A stretch of DNA of 32,011 nt from JARFQH01 sp041299015 (GCA_041299015.1 JBFYWB010000066.1:1-32011); one strand, 5' to 3'. Shown: positions 7,602 through 16,327, numbered from the stretch's first letter. Made by a program: numbers and translations. The notes: generated by a model from the letters alone, not told the origin.

Positions 7602-8549
7602 TCAGGCCTTCAAGACCGCTTCAGCGTCGGCATCCAGAGCCGTCACCCGGTTACGGCCCCTCTGCTTGGAGACATACATCGCCTTGTCCGCCCGCTGAAT
7701 GAACACGGACAAATCCTCGTTTTCGACGTACTGGGTGGCCCCAACGCTGATGGTAATCGAGATCTTCTTGTCGGTTTCCGGCCGAAACACTTCCGACTGG
7801 ACCACATTGCGAATACGTTCGGCCACCAGCATGGCTTCAATGCAGCTGGTTTCCGGTAAAATCACCGTAAACTCTTCGCCGCCGTAACGGTAGGCGGTAT
7901 CGAGCTTGCGCATGCAGGATTTGATCACCTGGCTGATCCGCACCAGGACCTTGTCGCCTTCCAGGTGGCCGAAGCTGTCGTTGTAGCTCTTGAAATGGTC
8001 GATATCCAGAAGCAGCAGGGCCAAGGGGTGTCTATAGCGGTTGAAACGATCGACTTCGAGTTCGAGCTGGCTGTAAAACGATCTTGAGTTGTGGAGCTTT
8101 GTCAGGCCGTCGGTTATCGCCAAGCGCTGCAGCTTTTCCATCATCCGCACGCGCTCCTGGGTCAGGTGGCGCTCTTTAAGAACACGCTTGAGGCGCAGCA
8201 GCAGCTCCTCGAGCCTCACCGGCTTGATGACGAAATCGCTGGCCCCGATATTGACCGCTTCTTCGTAGGAGTAGTCACCGCTGTAACCGGTCATGACGAT
8301 GACATCGGAATCGAAATCCTTCTTGATGATCTTGGTCAGCTCGAGCCCGCCCATGCCCGGCAGCATGATGTCGGTGATGACCACCTGAATGGCGACGCTG
8401 TTTTTTTTCAGAAGCTCCAAAGCCTCTTCAGCATCCGAGGCCATGATGGAGCAGTATCCCGCCATACGGATGAACTCGTTCATCGAATCGCGAACACCGT
8501 CCTCGTCGTCGACGATCAGTATGTTGGCGTTTTTGTTCGCTTGCGGCAT
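7602..8549 (-). CDS. Response regulator with GGDEF domain (probable diguanylate cyclase)
   Basis: The start at 8549 gives 315 aa beginning MPQANKNANILIVDD. It is chosen because the near-consensus promoter at 8656-8684 would start RNA near 8649, which excludes the longer in-frame starts at and around 8780. Residues 10-125 are a receiver domain with acidic pocket D14/D15, phospho-acceptor D60, T87 and K109. A linker of about 20 residues leads to a GGDEF domain (about 145-305) with active-site GGEEF at 223-227. An intact RxxD inhibitory site (R214, D217) precedes it. It should make cyclic di-GMP when phosphorylated, with product inhibition, like PleD/WspR proteins. No sensor kinase is adjacent, so the partner is unknown. 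Confidence 0.93.
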   Translation of the reverse strand: MPQANKNANILIVDDEDGVRDSMNEFIRMAGYCSIMASDAEEALELLKKNSVAIQVVITDIMLPGMGGLELTKIIKKDFDSDVIVMTGYSGDYSYEEAVNIGASDFVIKPVRLEELLLRLKRVLKERHLTQERVRMMEKLQRLAITDGLTKLHNSRSFYSQLELEVDRFNRYRHPLALLLLDIDHFKSYNDSFGHLEGDKVLVRISQVIKSCMRKLDTAYRYGGEEFTVILPETSCIEAMLVAERIRNVVQSEVFRPETDKKISITISVGATQYVENEDLSVFIQRADKAMYVSKQRGRNRVTALDADAEAVLKA

Positions 8550-8655
8550 AAGGATTTCTTGGGCGCTGGACCGGCAGGTTTTGTCATCACCGGGGTTGAC
8601 ATTTTTGGAAACAATCTGATAGGTTACCACTCCTGATCCACACACGCGGAGAAAA

Positions 8656-8684
8656 AGTATAGACGCAAAGTCAGACGGTGTCAA
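8656..8684 (-). promoter_or_regulatory. Near-consensus sigma70 promoter for the GGDEF regulator
   Basis: On the minus strand TTGACA (8684-8679) and TATACT (8661-8656) are separated by exactly 17 bp. The transcription start is expected near 8649, leaving a leader of about 100 nt before the ATG at 8549. That leader shows no strong Shine-Dalgarno site and no recognisable c-di-GMP riboswitch. Confidence 0.8.
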
Positions 8685-8930
8685 CTCACTTTTGAAATTA
8701 TCTAATCGCCACGGCACCTTGTAGTGACGCCGTTTCGGAAGCCGACCGTGTCGGTTCTCCCGGTTCGGGCGTCCTTTCAAGTGCGCCTTGATCGCGTTGA
8801 ATGAACCGGCGGAACCTTTTTGCCTTCACGAAAACATCCGCCCGGCAGATTCGCCCGCTCACGGATGCCTGCCGCCCGACCCGGCATGAATCATCGCAGC
8901 AACGAAATGTTGGTGCGCAAACGGTTAACA

Positions 8931-10727
8931 ATGAGCAATATCAGAAATTTCAGCATTATTGCGCACATCGACCACGGCAAGTCAACCCTTTCCGATCGCC
9001 TGATCCAGGCCACCCACATCATCGCGGAACGGGACTTTCACGACCAGATTCTCGACACGATGGACATCGAACGCGAACGCGGGATCACCATCAAGAGCCA
9101 GTCCGTCTGCCTGCCCTATCGCGCCGCCAACGGCCGGGACTACGATCTGAACCTCATCGACACCCCCGGTCACGTAGACTTCAGCTACGAGGTCTCGCGT
9201 GCGCTGGCTTCCTGCGAAGGGGCCTTGCTCCTGATCGACGCCAGCCAGGGGGTCGAAGCCCAGACCCTGGCCAATCTTTACTTGGCCATGGAGCACGAGC
9301 TAGAGATCATTCCGGTCATCAACAAAATCGATCTGCCGTCCGCCGATATCGACCGCGTCAAGAAACAGATCAACGAGGATTTGGGTCTCGATCCGGACGA
9401 AGCCCTGCTCGTTTCGGCCAAGGAGGGCATCGGCATCACGGAAGTCCTGGAGACGATTGTCCATCGGCTGCCGGCGCCCAAGGGCGACCCCGAAGCCCCT
9501 TTGCAGGCGCTTATTTTCGATTCTCACTACGATGCCTACCGTGGGACGGTGGTCCATTTTCGCATATTTCAGGGCCGCATCGCCCCCGGCGATGTCATCG
9601 GTTTCATGGCCAACACAGCCACCTATCGGGTGGAGGAGGTGGGGATTTTCCGGATTGACATGCTGCCCCAGAAATGCCTTACGGCCGGTCAGGTCGGATA
9701 CGTCATCGCCGGCATCAAGACCGTCGGCGATACGCGCTGCGGCGACACGATCACGCTGCGGGACCGGCCGTGCGGCAAGCCGATGCCCGGTTTCAAAGAG
9801 GCCAAGCCGGTGGTGTTCTCCTCGATCTACCCGGTGGCCTCGGATGCTTACGAAGATCTTGCCGTCGCCATCGAAAAACTCAAGCTCAACGACGCCTCCC
9901 TGGTCTACGAAAAAGACACCTCGGTGGCCCTCGGTTTCGGTTTTCGGTGCGGGTTTCTGGGCCTGCTGCACCTTGAGGTGGTTCAGGAAAGATTGGAGCG
10001 CGAATACGACCTGTCACTGATCCTGACGGCGCCCTCGGTTCGCTACACCCTCACCCTGAACGACGGCACCGACCTGGCGATCGACAACCCCGCCCACTAT
10101 CCGGACCCGGCCCACATCAGTGTCACCAGGGAACCGTACATACGGGCCACCATCATGATTCCGGATCGGTACATGGGCGCGGTCATGAAACTGTGTCTCG
10201 ATCGACGCGGGACCAGTGTCAATTACCAATACCTGACGAGCAACCGGCTCGAAATGGTCTTCGAACTGCCCCTGGCGGAGGTGATCTACGACTTTTACGA
10301 CAGACTCAAGTCGATCACTCAGGGCTACGGGTCCTTCGACTACGAACTGCTCGATCACCGCCCCACCGACCTCGTCAAGCTGGACATCCTGATCAACGGC
10401 GAGCGGGTGGACGCCCTCTCCCAACTGGTTCACCGGGATCGGTCCGTCGAGCGCGCCCGGTTGGCCTGCGAAAAACTGCAGCAGGAAATTCCGCGGCAGA
10501 TGTTCAAAATCGCTATCCAGGGCGCCATCGGCGGCAACATCATCGCTCGCAAGACCCTGTCCGCGCTCCGCAAGGACGTGACCGCCAAGTGCTACGGCGG
10601 CGACATCACCCGTAAACGAAAATTGCTCGAAAAGCAGAAGCGCGGCAAAAAACGCATGAAAATGGTCGGGCAGGTGATGATACCGCAGTCGGCGTTTCTG
10701 TCCGTCCTGAAAACCGACGCCGACTGA
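8931..10727 (+). CDS. lepA: Elongation factor 4 (LepA)
   Basis: The 598-aa translational GTPase LepA/EF4 acts on ribosomes and affects initiation and back-translocation. The G-domain motifs are all present: AHIDHGKST (11-19), DTPGHVDF and NKIDLP. The C-terminal half has the LepA-specific regions, including the FRCGFLGLLHLE segment and a basic, lysine-rich end (KRKLLEKQKRGKKRMK). The start at 8931 (MSNIRNFSII) matches the normal LepA N-terminus and length. In-frame ATGs at 8907 and 8886 would add residues not typical of the family. None of these starts has a convincing ribosome site, so the exact start is the uncertain part. leuC follows 44 bases downstream, beyond a GC-rich hairpin. Confidence 0.96.
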   Translation: MSNIRNFSIIAHIDHGKSTLSDRLIQATHIIAERDFHDQILDTMDIERERGITIKSQSVCLPYRAANGRDYDLNLIDTPGHVDFSYEVSRALASCEGALLLIDASQGVEAQTLANLYLAMEHELEIIPVINKIDLPSADIDRVKKQINEDLGLDPDEALLVSAKEGIGITEVLETIVHRLPAPKGDPEAPLQALIFDSHYDAYRGTVVHFRIFQGRIAPGDVIGFMANTATYRVEEVGIFRIDMLPQKCLTAGQVGYVIAGIKTVGDTRCGDTITLRDRPCGKPMPGFKEAKPVVFSSIYPVASDAYEDLAVAIEKLKLNDASLVYEKDTSVALGFGFRCGFLGLLHLEVVQERLEREYDLSLILTAPSVRYTLTLNDGTDLAIDNPAHYPDPAHISVTREPYIRATIMIPDRYMGAVMKLCLDRRGTSVNYQYLTSNRLEMVFELPLAEVIYDFYDRLKSITQGYGSFDYELLDHRPTDLVKLDILINGERVDALSQLVHRDRSVERARLACEKLQQEIPRQMFKIAIQGAIGGNIIARKTLSALRKDVTAKCYGGDITRKRKLLEKQKRGKKRMKMVGQVMIPQSAFLSVLKTDAD

Positions 10728-10756
10728 CACCGCCGCGCCGCCGGCCCGGCGGGTGT
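10727..10756 (+). terminator. GC-rich hairpin between lepA and leuC
   Basis: ACACCGCCG (10727-10735) can pair with CGGCGGGTGT (10747-10756) with one bulged base. It begins in the lepA stop codon. No T-run follows, so it may be an attenuating or RNA-stabilising hairpin rather than a terminator. Confidence 0.35.
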
Positions 10757-10771
10757 GATAAAAGGCCTGAC

Positions 10772-12058
10772 ATGGGAAAAACCATTGCCGAAAAAATCTT
10801 CGCCGCCCACCTTGTCGACAACCCGGCGGCAGACATCCATGTCCTGCGCCTAGACCGGGTGTTCTGCCATGAAATCACCACGCCGATCGCGATCAACGAC
10901 CTAGTGCGCCGCGGCCGGGACCGCGTCTTCGATCCGACAAAAATAAAGGCGGTCATCGATCACGTCACGCCGGCAAAGGACTCTAAAACCGCCACCCAGG
11001 GCAAGATCTTACGCGACTGGGCCCGCCGCCACGGGATCCAAGACTTCTTCGACATCGGCAGCAACGGTGTCTGTCATGCTCTTTTCCCGGAAAAAGGCTT
11101 CGTGCGACCGGGTCAAACCATCATCATGGGAGACTCGCACACCTGCACCCTCGGGGCCTTCGGGGCGTTCGCCGCCGGCGTCGGCACGACCGATCTCGCG
11201 GTCGGCATCCTCAAGGGGGTTTGCGCCTTCAAGCACCCCAAAACGATCAGGATCGACATCACCGGCCGGCTGCGGCCGGGCGTCTTCGCCAAGGACGTGA
11301 TCCTTTCGATCATCGGCCGCATCGGCGCGAACGGCGCCACCGATCACGTGATCGAATTCGCCGGGCCGACCCTGGCGGACATGAGCATGGAAGCCCGCAT
11401 GACCATTTGCAACATGGCGATCGAAGCCGGCGCCACCTGCGGCATCTGCAAGCCCGACGCCGTCACCGTCGCTTACCTCTGGGATTTCATCGCCGATGAG
11501 TTTGCATCGCCATCGGCCGCGCTGGAGGCCTACCAGGCGTTTGCCGCCGATCCGGACGCCGTCTATGACAGGGTCATCCACCACCCGGTCGACCATCTGA
11601 CCCCGCAGACCACCGACGGTTTCCGACCGGACAACGTCAAACCGGTCGACCAGATGGCTGGCACCCCGGTCGATCAGGTCTATATCGGTTCCTGCACCAA
11701 CGGCCGCATCGAAGACCTGCGGGTGGCCGCCGCAGTGCTCAAGGGCCAGAAGGTCAACCCGGCGGTGCGCGGCATCCTCTCGCCGGCGACCCCCAAGGTC
11801 TACGGCCAAGCCTTGGACGAGGGTGTCCTCAAGGTTTTCATGGACGCCGGCTTTTGCGTCACCAACCCGACCTGCGGGGCCTGTCTGGGCATGAGCAACG
11901 GCGTTCTGGCCGAGGGCGAGGTCTGCGCCGCCACGACCAACCGCAATTTTTACGGCCGTATGGGCAAAGGCGGCATGATCCACCTGATGAGCCCGGCCAC
12001 GGCGGCGGCCACCGCCATCGCCGGGCGGATCTCCAACTCGAACCTGTTCAAGAAATAG
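10772..12058 (+). CDS. leuC: 3-isopropylmalate dehydratase large subunit (LeuC family)
   Basis: This 428-aa aconitase-superfamily large subunit isomerises 2- and 3-isopropylmalate in leucine synthesis, together with LeuD. It is the shorter type found in archaea and many anaerobes. The three [4Fe-4S] ligands are visible as C308 in IGSCTNGR and C368/C371 in PTCGACLG. MGDSHTCTLGAFGA near residue 117 and the ATCGICKPDA segment are also typical. leuD follows 17 bases after the stop, and the subunits would form a heterodimer. leuA and leuB are not in the window. Homoaconitase or a related hydro-lyase acting on another 2-alkylmalate is the main alternative; leucine synthesis is the more usual role. 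Confidence 0.9.
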   Translation: MGKTIAEKIFAAHLVDNPAADIHVLRLDRVFCHEITTPIAINDLVRRGRDRVFDPTKIKAVIDHVTPAKDSKTATQGKILRDWARRHGIQDFFDIGSNGVCHALFPEKGFVRPGQTIIMGDSHTCTLGAFGAFAAGVGTTDLAVGILKGVCAFKHPKTIRIDITGRLRPGVFAKDVILSIIGRIGANGATDHVIEFAGPTLADMSMEARMTICNMAIEAGATCGICKPDAVTVAYLWDFIADEFASPSAALEAYQAFAADPDAVYDRVIHHPVDHLTPQTTDGFRPDNVKPVDQMAGTPVDQVYIGSCTNGRIEDLRVAAAVLKGQKVNPAVRGILSPATPKVYGQALDEGVLKVFMDAGFCVTNPTCGACLGMSNGVLAEGEVCAATTNRNFYGRMGKGGMIHLMSPATAAATAIAGRISNSNLFKK

Positions 12059-12075
12059 GAATTGGGCAAAACACG

Positions 12076-12600
12076 ATGAAGACCTTCGGCGGCAGTGTCC
12101 TGTTCCTCGACCGGGCCGACATCAACACCGATGAAATCATCCCGGCCAAATACCTCACCGAAAACTCCAAGACGGCCCTGAAACCCTACCTGCTCGAGGA
12201 CCTCGACCTAAAGGGGTTCGACCCCCGACGGGACCTGCTCGGCAAGCGCGTCATCGTCGCCAGGGAGAATTTCGGCTGCGGCTCCTCGCGCGAACACGCC
12301 GCTTGGGCCTTGGAGGTCAACGGCATTCGTCTGGTCGTCGCACCGAGTTTTGCGCGCATCTTCCGCCAGAACATGTTCAACTGCGGCCTGCTGGCCATCG
12401 AATTGCCAACCGGCACCGTCGACCACCTTTTCGGCGCCTATGCGGATTTGAGCCCCACCATAGAAATCGACCTCGATCGGTCGCTGATGACCGTCGACGC
12501 CACCGCTGTCAGCGAATCGGTGCCCTTCACCATCTCCGATTTCGACCGTGCCCTGGTCACGGCCGGCGGCTGGCTCGGCTATGCCGATGCCAAGTATTGA
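12076..12600 (+). CDS. leuD: 3-isopropylmalate dehydratase small subunit (LeuD family)
   Basis: The 174-aa product is the swivel-domain subunit that pairs with LeuC. It has the expected DRADINTDEIIPAKYL opening and the substrate-binding NFGCGSSREHA motif (around residues 66-76), followed by the ARIFRQNMFNCGLL segment. The length suits the short LeuD type matching the short LeuC upstream. The start at 12076 was chosen because MKTFGG is the family N-terminus; a longer open frame upstream runs inside leuC. The ribosome site is weak, so translational coupling to leuC is likely. Confidence 0.92.
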   Translation: MKTFGGSVLFLDRADINTDEIIPAKYLTENSKTALKPYLLEDLDLKGFDPRRDLLGKRVIVARENFGCGSSREHAAWALEVNGIRLVVAPSFARIFRQNMFNCGLLAIELPTGTVDHLFGAYADLSPTIEIDLDRSLMTVDATAVSESVPFTISDFDRALVTAGGWLGYADAKY

Positions 12601-12602
12601 CG

Positions 12603-12631
12603 TTGACGCGGTTTGCGGCGGTGTTTACGTT
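12603..12631 (+). promoter_or_regulatory. Possible promoter ahead of the DJ-1/PfpI gene
   Basis: TTGACG (12603-12608) and TACGTT (12626-12631) are 17 bp apart, just after the leuD stop. The -10 match is poor, so the call is weak. Confidence 0.3.
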
Positions 12632-12694
12632 TACATCGCTACCGACATCCAGTGGTGTCATAAAACCCCAGCAGGTCAACGAAAGGAGGATCAC

Positions 12695-13276
12695 ATGAGC
12701 GCCAAGAAAATACTGATGCTTGTCGGCGATTTCGTGGAAGACTACGAGGTGATGGTGCCGTTTCAGGCTCTGCAAATGGTCGGGCACACGGTGCACGCCG
12801 TCTGTCCGGACAAAAAAGCGGGCGAAACCGTCCGCACGGCGGTGCACGACTTCGAAGGCGATCAGACGTACAGCGAAAAACCGGGGCACAATTTCACCCT
12901 CAACGCCAGCTTCGACGAAATCCGGGAGCAAGACTACGATGCCCTGGTGATTCCCGGCGGCCGGGCACCCGAATACATCCGTCTCAATCAACGGGTGATT
13001 CAGATCGTGCGCGGTTTTGCGAAGGCCGACAAACCGATGGCGGCCATCTGTCACGGCGCCCAGGTGCTCGCGGCGGCCGGCGTCCTCAAGTCTCGCAGCT
13101 GTTCGGCCTATCCGGCGGTGGGACCGGAAGTAACCGGTGCCGGCGGCGAGTTCATCGACATTGCCGTTGACAGTGCCCATCGCGACGGCAACCTCGTAAC
13201 GGCGCCCGCCTGGCCGGCCCATCCGCGCTGGCTGGCGTCTTTCTTGGAGGTCCTGGGGACAAGGATCGAACCATAG
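12695..13276 (+). CDS. DJ-1/PfpI family protein
   Basis: The 193-aa protein belongs to the class I glutamine amidotransferase-like DJ-1/PfpI superfamily, whose members include proteases, glyoxalases/deglycases and redox chaperones. The nucleophile elbow is AAICHGAQVL with C119-H120. The conserved acidic residue lies in the DFVEDYE stretch (13-18) near the N-terminus, and VIPGGRAPEY (85-94) precedes the active site. A perfect Shine-Dalgarno (AAAGGAGGA, 12682-12690) fixes the start. The class II aldolase gene begins 4 bases after its stop, so the two are co-translated, which hints at a carbonyl or sugar-phosphate detoxification role. The substrate cannot be read from sequence. Confidence 0.9.
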   Translation: MSAKKILMLVGDFVEDYEVMVPFQALQMVGHTVHAVCPDKKAGETVRTAVHDFEGDQTYSEKPGHNFTLNASFDEIREQDYDALVIPGGRAPEYIRLNQRVIQIVRGFAKADKPMAAICHGAQVLAAAGVLKSRSCSAYPAVGPEVTGAGGEFIDIAVDSAHRDGNLVTAPAWPAHPRWLASFLEVLGTRIEP

Positions 13277-13280
13277 GCCG

Positions 13281-13931
13281 ATGGCGGATTACGAGGTCTT
13301 TAAAAAAGAGGTGCTCTGCGGTGCGCAGTGGCTCTGCGACCATGGCTACTTCGGAGCCAAGCTCGGCAGCGGCGGCAATGTGTCCCTGTTCAGGCGTGCC
13401 GAAGGCCTGATCGTGATCACGCCGAGCCGCATGCCCTACCTCGCGATGGCGATCCAGGACATCTGCGTGATCGATTCACGGCTAAATCCGGTCGAGGGCC
13501 GCCTGGCGCCCTCGACCGAATCGGCGCTGCATGCCGGCGTTTACAGGAACCGCCCGGATGTCAATGCCGTGGTTCACACCCACCAAGTCTGGGCCAGTGT
13601 TCTGGCGCTGGTCAATCAACCGATCCCGGCGCTGTTCGATGAAATCACTTATGCCATCGGTGCCGAAGTCGCCGTTGTTCCCTACGCCCTGTCGGGCAGT
13701 GCCGCACTGGTCGACAACGTGGTAGCGAGGCTCCAGAACGGCTGCCGCTGCTACATCATCCAGAACCATGGTGCGCTTTGCCTCGGCAGCGACCTCGCCG
13801 CAGCGATGCACCACGCGGAACTGCTGGAAAAAGTGGCCCAGGCTTACGTTTACGCCCTGTGCAGCGGCCTTGAGATCAGCCGCCTGCCCGAGGATGCGGT
13901 CCGGAAGCTGCTGGCGCTGCGGGAAGCTTAG
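13281..13931 (+). CDS. Class II aldolase/adducin family protein
   Basis: The 216-aa protein matches the zinc-dependent class II aldolase family, which includes fuculose- and ribulose-phosphate aldolases/epimerases and methylthioribulose-1-phosphate dehydratase. The phosphate-binding GSGGNVS segment lies at 29-35 and TPSRMPY follows at about 47-53. The metal ligands are recognisable as H99 and H101 (VHTHQ) and H163 (QNHGALC), with E80 as the likely acid/base. The length is standard. The start lies 4 bases after the DJ-1/PfpI stop. The sugar specificity is unknown. It ends 13 bases before the convergent FAH-family gene, with no obvious terminator between. Confidence 0.92.
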   Translation: MADYEVFKKEVLCGAQWLCDHGYFGAKLGSGGNVSLFRRAEGLIVITPSRMPYLAMAIQDICVIDSRLNPVEGRLAPSTESALHAGVYRNRPDVNAVVHTHQVWASVLALVNQPIPALFDEITYAIGAEVAVVPYALSGSAALVDNVVARLQNGCRCYIIQNHGALCLGSDLAAAMHHAELLEKVAQAYVYALCSGLEISRLPEDAVRKLLALREA

Positions 13932-13944
13932 CAGCGCATAGCGG

Positions 13945-14790
13945 TCAGCTCTCCAGTCGATCGACGACGCGGTTGACGATGACGCCGATCTTTTCGATCC
14001 GGCACTCCACGACGCTGCCGAACGACAGCAAGACGGGCGGCTTGCGAAAAATACCCACACCGCTCGGCGTACCGGTTGAAATCACGTCTCCCGGAAAAAG
14101 GGTCATGTCCTCGCTGATGAATTCGATCAGGGTGGCGACGTCAAAGTTCATGTCCCGGCTGTTGCCGTCCTGCATGACGGTGCCGTCCACCAGTGCGGTC
14201 AGCCGCAGATTCTGGATGTCGCCGATCTGCGCCATCGTCACAAGGGCCGGCCCCATGGGGGCAAAGGTGTCGAAAGACTTGCCGCGAAACCACTGTGAAT
14301 CGGCAAACTGGGCTTCGCGCCCGGAAACATCGTTCATGATCGTCACGCCGGCGATCACATCGCGGGCCTCGGATTTGCGGACCCGCTTTGCTTCCGCACC
14401 GATCACCACGGCCAGTTCGACCTCCCAATCGATTTTCCCGCAGCTGCGCGGCAGCAGGATCGGATCGTAAGGACCGGTGAGGGCGTTGGGAGCCTTGCCG
14501 AAGAGAAGCGGTCTGTCCGGCTGGTCGAACCCGCCTTCCCTGGCATGTTCGGCGTAGTTTTTCCCCAGGCAGATGATTTTAGAGGGCCGGTCGATGGGGC
14601 AACCGCGCCGCACGCGCATCGTTTCGCCGGGCGCATCTAGAGCGGCGATCTTGCCGAGCCAGCCGCCGCGAAAAAAGGCTTCGCCGATGTCGGGGATGTC
14701 GGGGAAATACCGCCGCAGATCGACGATCCGATCCCCGATCTCGATCCCCGGTCGTTCTTTGCCTCTGGGTCCGAAACGGATCAACCGCAT
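13945..14790 (-). CDS. Fumarylacetoacetate hydrolase (FAH) family protein
   Basis: The 281-aa protein is a FAH-superfamily enzyme, a group of metal-dependent hydrolases, decarboxylases and isomerases acting on diketo or acylpyruvate compounds. The conserved CLGKNYAEHA segment is at 74-83, the metal-binding WEVELAVVIG with E123/E125 near 122-131, and the third ligand D154 lies in IMNDVSGRE. K171 is in GKSFDTFAPMGP. STGTPSGVG near the C-terminus is also diagnostic. The start codon (14788-14790) lies inside the end of the upstream trmJ-like gene, a 10-base overlap, so the genes are translationally coupled. The natural substrate is not evident; acylpyruvase and oxaloacetate decarboxylase activities are common in this branch. 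Confidence 0.93.
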   Translation of the reverse strand: MRLIRFGPRGKERPGIEIGDRIVDLRRYFPDIPDIGEAFFRGGWLGKIAALDAPGETMRVRRGCPIDRPSKIICLGKNYAEHAREGGFDQPDRPLLFGKAPNALTGPYDPILLPRSCGKIDWEVELAVVIGAEAKRVRKSEARDVIAGVTIMNDVSGREAQFADSQWFRGKSFDTFAPMGPALVTMAQIGDIQNLRLTALVDGTVMQDGNSRDMNFDVATLIEFISEDMTLFPGDVISTGTPSGVGIFRKPPVLLSFGSVVECRIEKIGVIVNRVVDRLES

Positions 14791-15551
14791 GGTCCTTGCT
14801 CCCTGCCGTTACGGCCGTCTTCGTAGCATTTGCCGGCGTACCAGTTGATCTGGCGGCAAATCCCCCGGATGATGCTGACCTCTTTGGCCCTGAGCTGCAT
14901 CCGGGTGAAGAAATGGCGGATCCTGGCCATCCAGTAGTCCGGGTTTTCCGGGTTGATGTAGTTGATGCGAACGAGAATGTCCTTCACCTGGTCGAACATG
15001 CCGTCCAGTTCATGGCGGTTGGCCAGACGGGGGACATACGTGTCGGGCGCCTCCCGGCCGACCGTGAAAAGCTCGTAACAGATGACCATGACGGCCTGCG
15101 CCAGATTGAGCGACGCAAACGCCGCGGTCGGGATATTGACCAGCCACTGGCAGAAACGCAGGTCCTCGTTGGTCAGCCCGCGGTCTTCCGGCCCGAAAAG
15201 GATCGCCACCTTGTTATGACGGCTGACCGAAACCAGCTCGCGGGCCAGGCGGGCCGGTGATTCCATGACCGCACGCCGACGGCCGCGGCGCGCCGTGGTG
15301 CCCACCACCAGGTTGAAGGCGGCCAAGGCCTCCGCAAGGGTTTCAACGACCTGCATCTCTTCGATCACATCGATGGCGACGTGCGTGGCCATCTTGACGA
15401 TGCGGTTCAGATCACAATTCTGAGGGGCGACCACCACCAGGTTTTTGACGCCCATGTTCAGCATGGCGCGGGCGGCGGCACCGATATTTTCCGGATAGCG
15501 GGGCCGGTTGAGGACGATGGCGATGTTGTCCAGTTCGATGCCCACGCGCAT
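14781..15551 (-). CDS. TrmJ-like RNA 2'-O-methyltransferase (SpoU/TrmH superfamily)
   Basis: The 256-aa protein is a SPOUT-class methyltransferase most like TrmJ, which 2'-O-methylates position 32 of certain tRNAs. The N-terminal motif NIAIVLNRPRYPENIGAAAR is characteristic. The SAM knot carries FGPEDRGLTNEDL and NIPTAAFASLNLAQAV. A C-terminal helical extension of about 90 residues (from about 165) is expected in TrmJ-type proteins. Its ATG shares one base with the ndk stop (TGATG on the minus strand), and its own end overlaps the FAH gene by 10 bases, so ndk-trmJ-FAH is a tight operon. The exact RNA target is inferred from the family. Confidence 0.9.
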   Translation of the reverse strand: MRVGIELDNIAIVLNRPRYPENIGAAARAMLNMGVKNLVVVAPQNCDLNRIVKMATHVAIDVIEEMQVVETLAEALAAFNLVVGTTARRGRRRAVMESPARLARELVSVSRHNKVAILFGPEDRGLTNEDLRFCQWLVNIPTAAFASLNLAQAVMVICYELFTVGREAPDTYVPRLANRHELDGMFDQVKDILVRINYINPENPDYWMARIRHFFTRMQLRAKEVSIIRGICRQINWYAGKCYEDGRNGREQGPCG

Positions 15552-15967
15552 CAGGTGACGATTTCGAGCCGGTTGAAGAAGTAGCCGATCTCGAAAGCGG
15601 CGGTTTCCGGAGCATCCGAACCGTGTACGACATTCTTTTCGATGTCGGTGGCGAACTCGCGCCGAATGGTGCCTTCGGCCGCTTGCGTGTAATTGGTGGC
15701 GCCCATCAATTCGCGGTAGCGGGCGATGGCGTTCTCGCCCTCCAGAACCATCACCACGCACGGTCCGCAAGACATGAAATCCGTCAGGCTCTCGAAAAAG
15801 GGGCGTTCCCGGTGCACCGCGTAAAACCCGCAGGCCTGGGCCTTGGTCATGTGAATCATTTTCATGGCCACGATCGTGAGCGCCTTTTTCTCGAGCCGCC
15901 GGACAACCTCCCCGATCAGTCCCCGGGCAACACCGTCCGGCTTGACAATCGAAAGCGTCTTTTCCAT
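15551..15967 (-). CDS. ndk: Nucleoside diphosphate kinase
   Basis: The 138-aa enzyme transfers the gamma phosphate between nucleoside di- and triphosphates. The opening MEKTLSIVKPDGVARGLIGE and the active-site His115 in NVVHGSDAPETAAFEI are diagnostic, and the length is standard. The ATG at 15967 is preferred because AAAGGA lies a short distance upstream (minus strand); an in-frame open extension to 16204 has no family similarity. It is the first gene of a three-gene minus-strand operon with the methyltransferase and the FAH-family enzyme. A weak TTGACT lies upstream at 16174-16169, without a clear -10. Confidence 0.97.
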   Translation of the reverse strand: MEKTLSIVKPDGVARGLIGEVVRRLEKKALTIVAMKMIHMTKAQACGFYAVHRERPFFESLTDFMSCGPCVVMVLEGENAIARYRELMGATNYTQAAEGTIRREFATDIEKNVVHGSDAPETAAFEIGYFFNRLEIVT

Positions 15968-16243
15968 CTTTTCATCCTTTTCATCAAAAATAACCGCCAT
16001 TGCGGCTTGTCGCGTCACCCCAAAAAGGACTGCGCGAGCGCCGGGCTCCCATTGATCGTAAACCCCGGCCCTGTCGGGCCGCACACCTCCCCGCAAAGCC
16101 CGACGGTGCAAACAGCGCCAATAGAGGCTCGCGACCAGGCTACCCCCCTTATCAAAGGGCCGGCGGCAAGTCAAGACGGGCCGCGACTTCCCGGCGGTTC
16201 TCACTAGAGTTTTTCATTCGGTTAAAAGATGATTTTTCGACAG
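15968..16243. other. Divergent intergenic region between ndk and the FmdB gene
   Basis: About 280 bases separate the divergent ndk and FmdB-type genes. No protein-coding signal is seen. The FmdB promoter lies at its right end (16244-16272). Leftward promoter elements for ndk are expected here, but only a weak TTGACT (16174-16169, minus) is visible. Confidence 0.4.
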
Positions 16244-16272
16244 TTGACAAAAAAGAAGTCAAATTTTATCAT
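16244..16272 (+). promoter_or_regulatory. Sigma70-type promoter for the FmdB-macrodomain genes
   Basis: TTGACA (16244-16249) and TATCAT (16267-16272) are exactly 17 bp apart. The start site is expected near 16279, about 50 bases ahead of the FmdB ATG. This also argues against the longer in-frame start at 16229. Confidence 0.75.
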
Positions 16273-16327
16273 TTTCGACATTGTCTTTATTGCAACCATG
16301 GATTTACACTTGCAGAGGGAGAGCCGA

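Noticed and set aside
8550..8649. c-di-GMP riboswitch in the leader of the GGDEF regulator
   Set aside because: The leader lacks the conserved GEMM core and stem layout.
8550..8780. N-terminal extension of the GGDEF regulator starting at 8780
   Set aside because: It would begin upstream of the promoter at 8656-8684 and shows no domain similarity.
11854..12075. Longer LeuD starting within leuC
   Set aside because: The extra residues are an out-of-frame reading of leuC; the family N-terminus begins at 12076.
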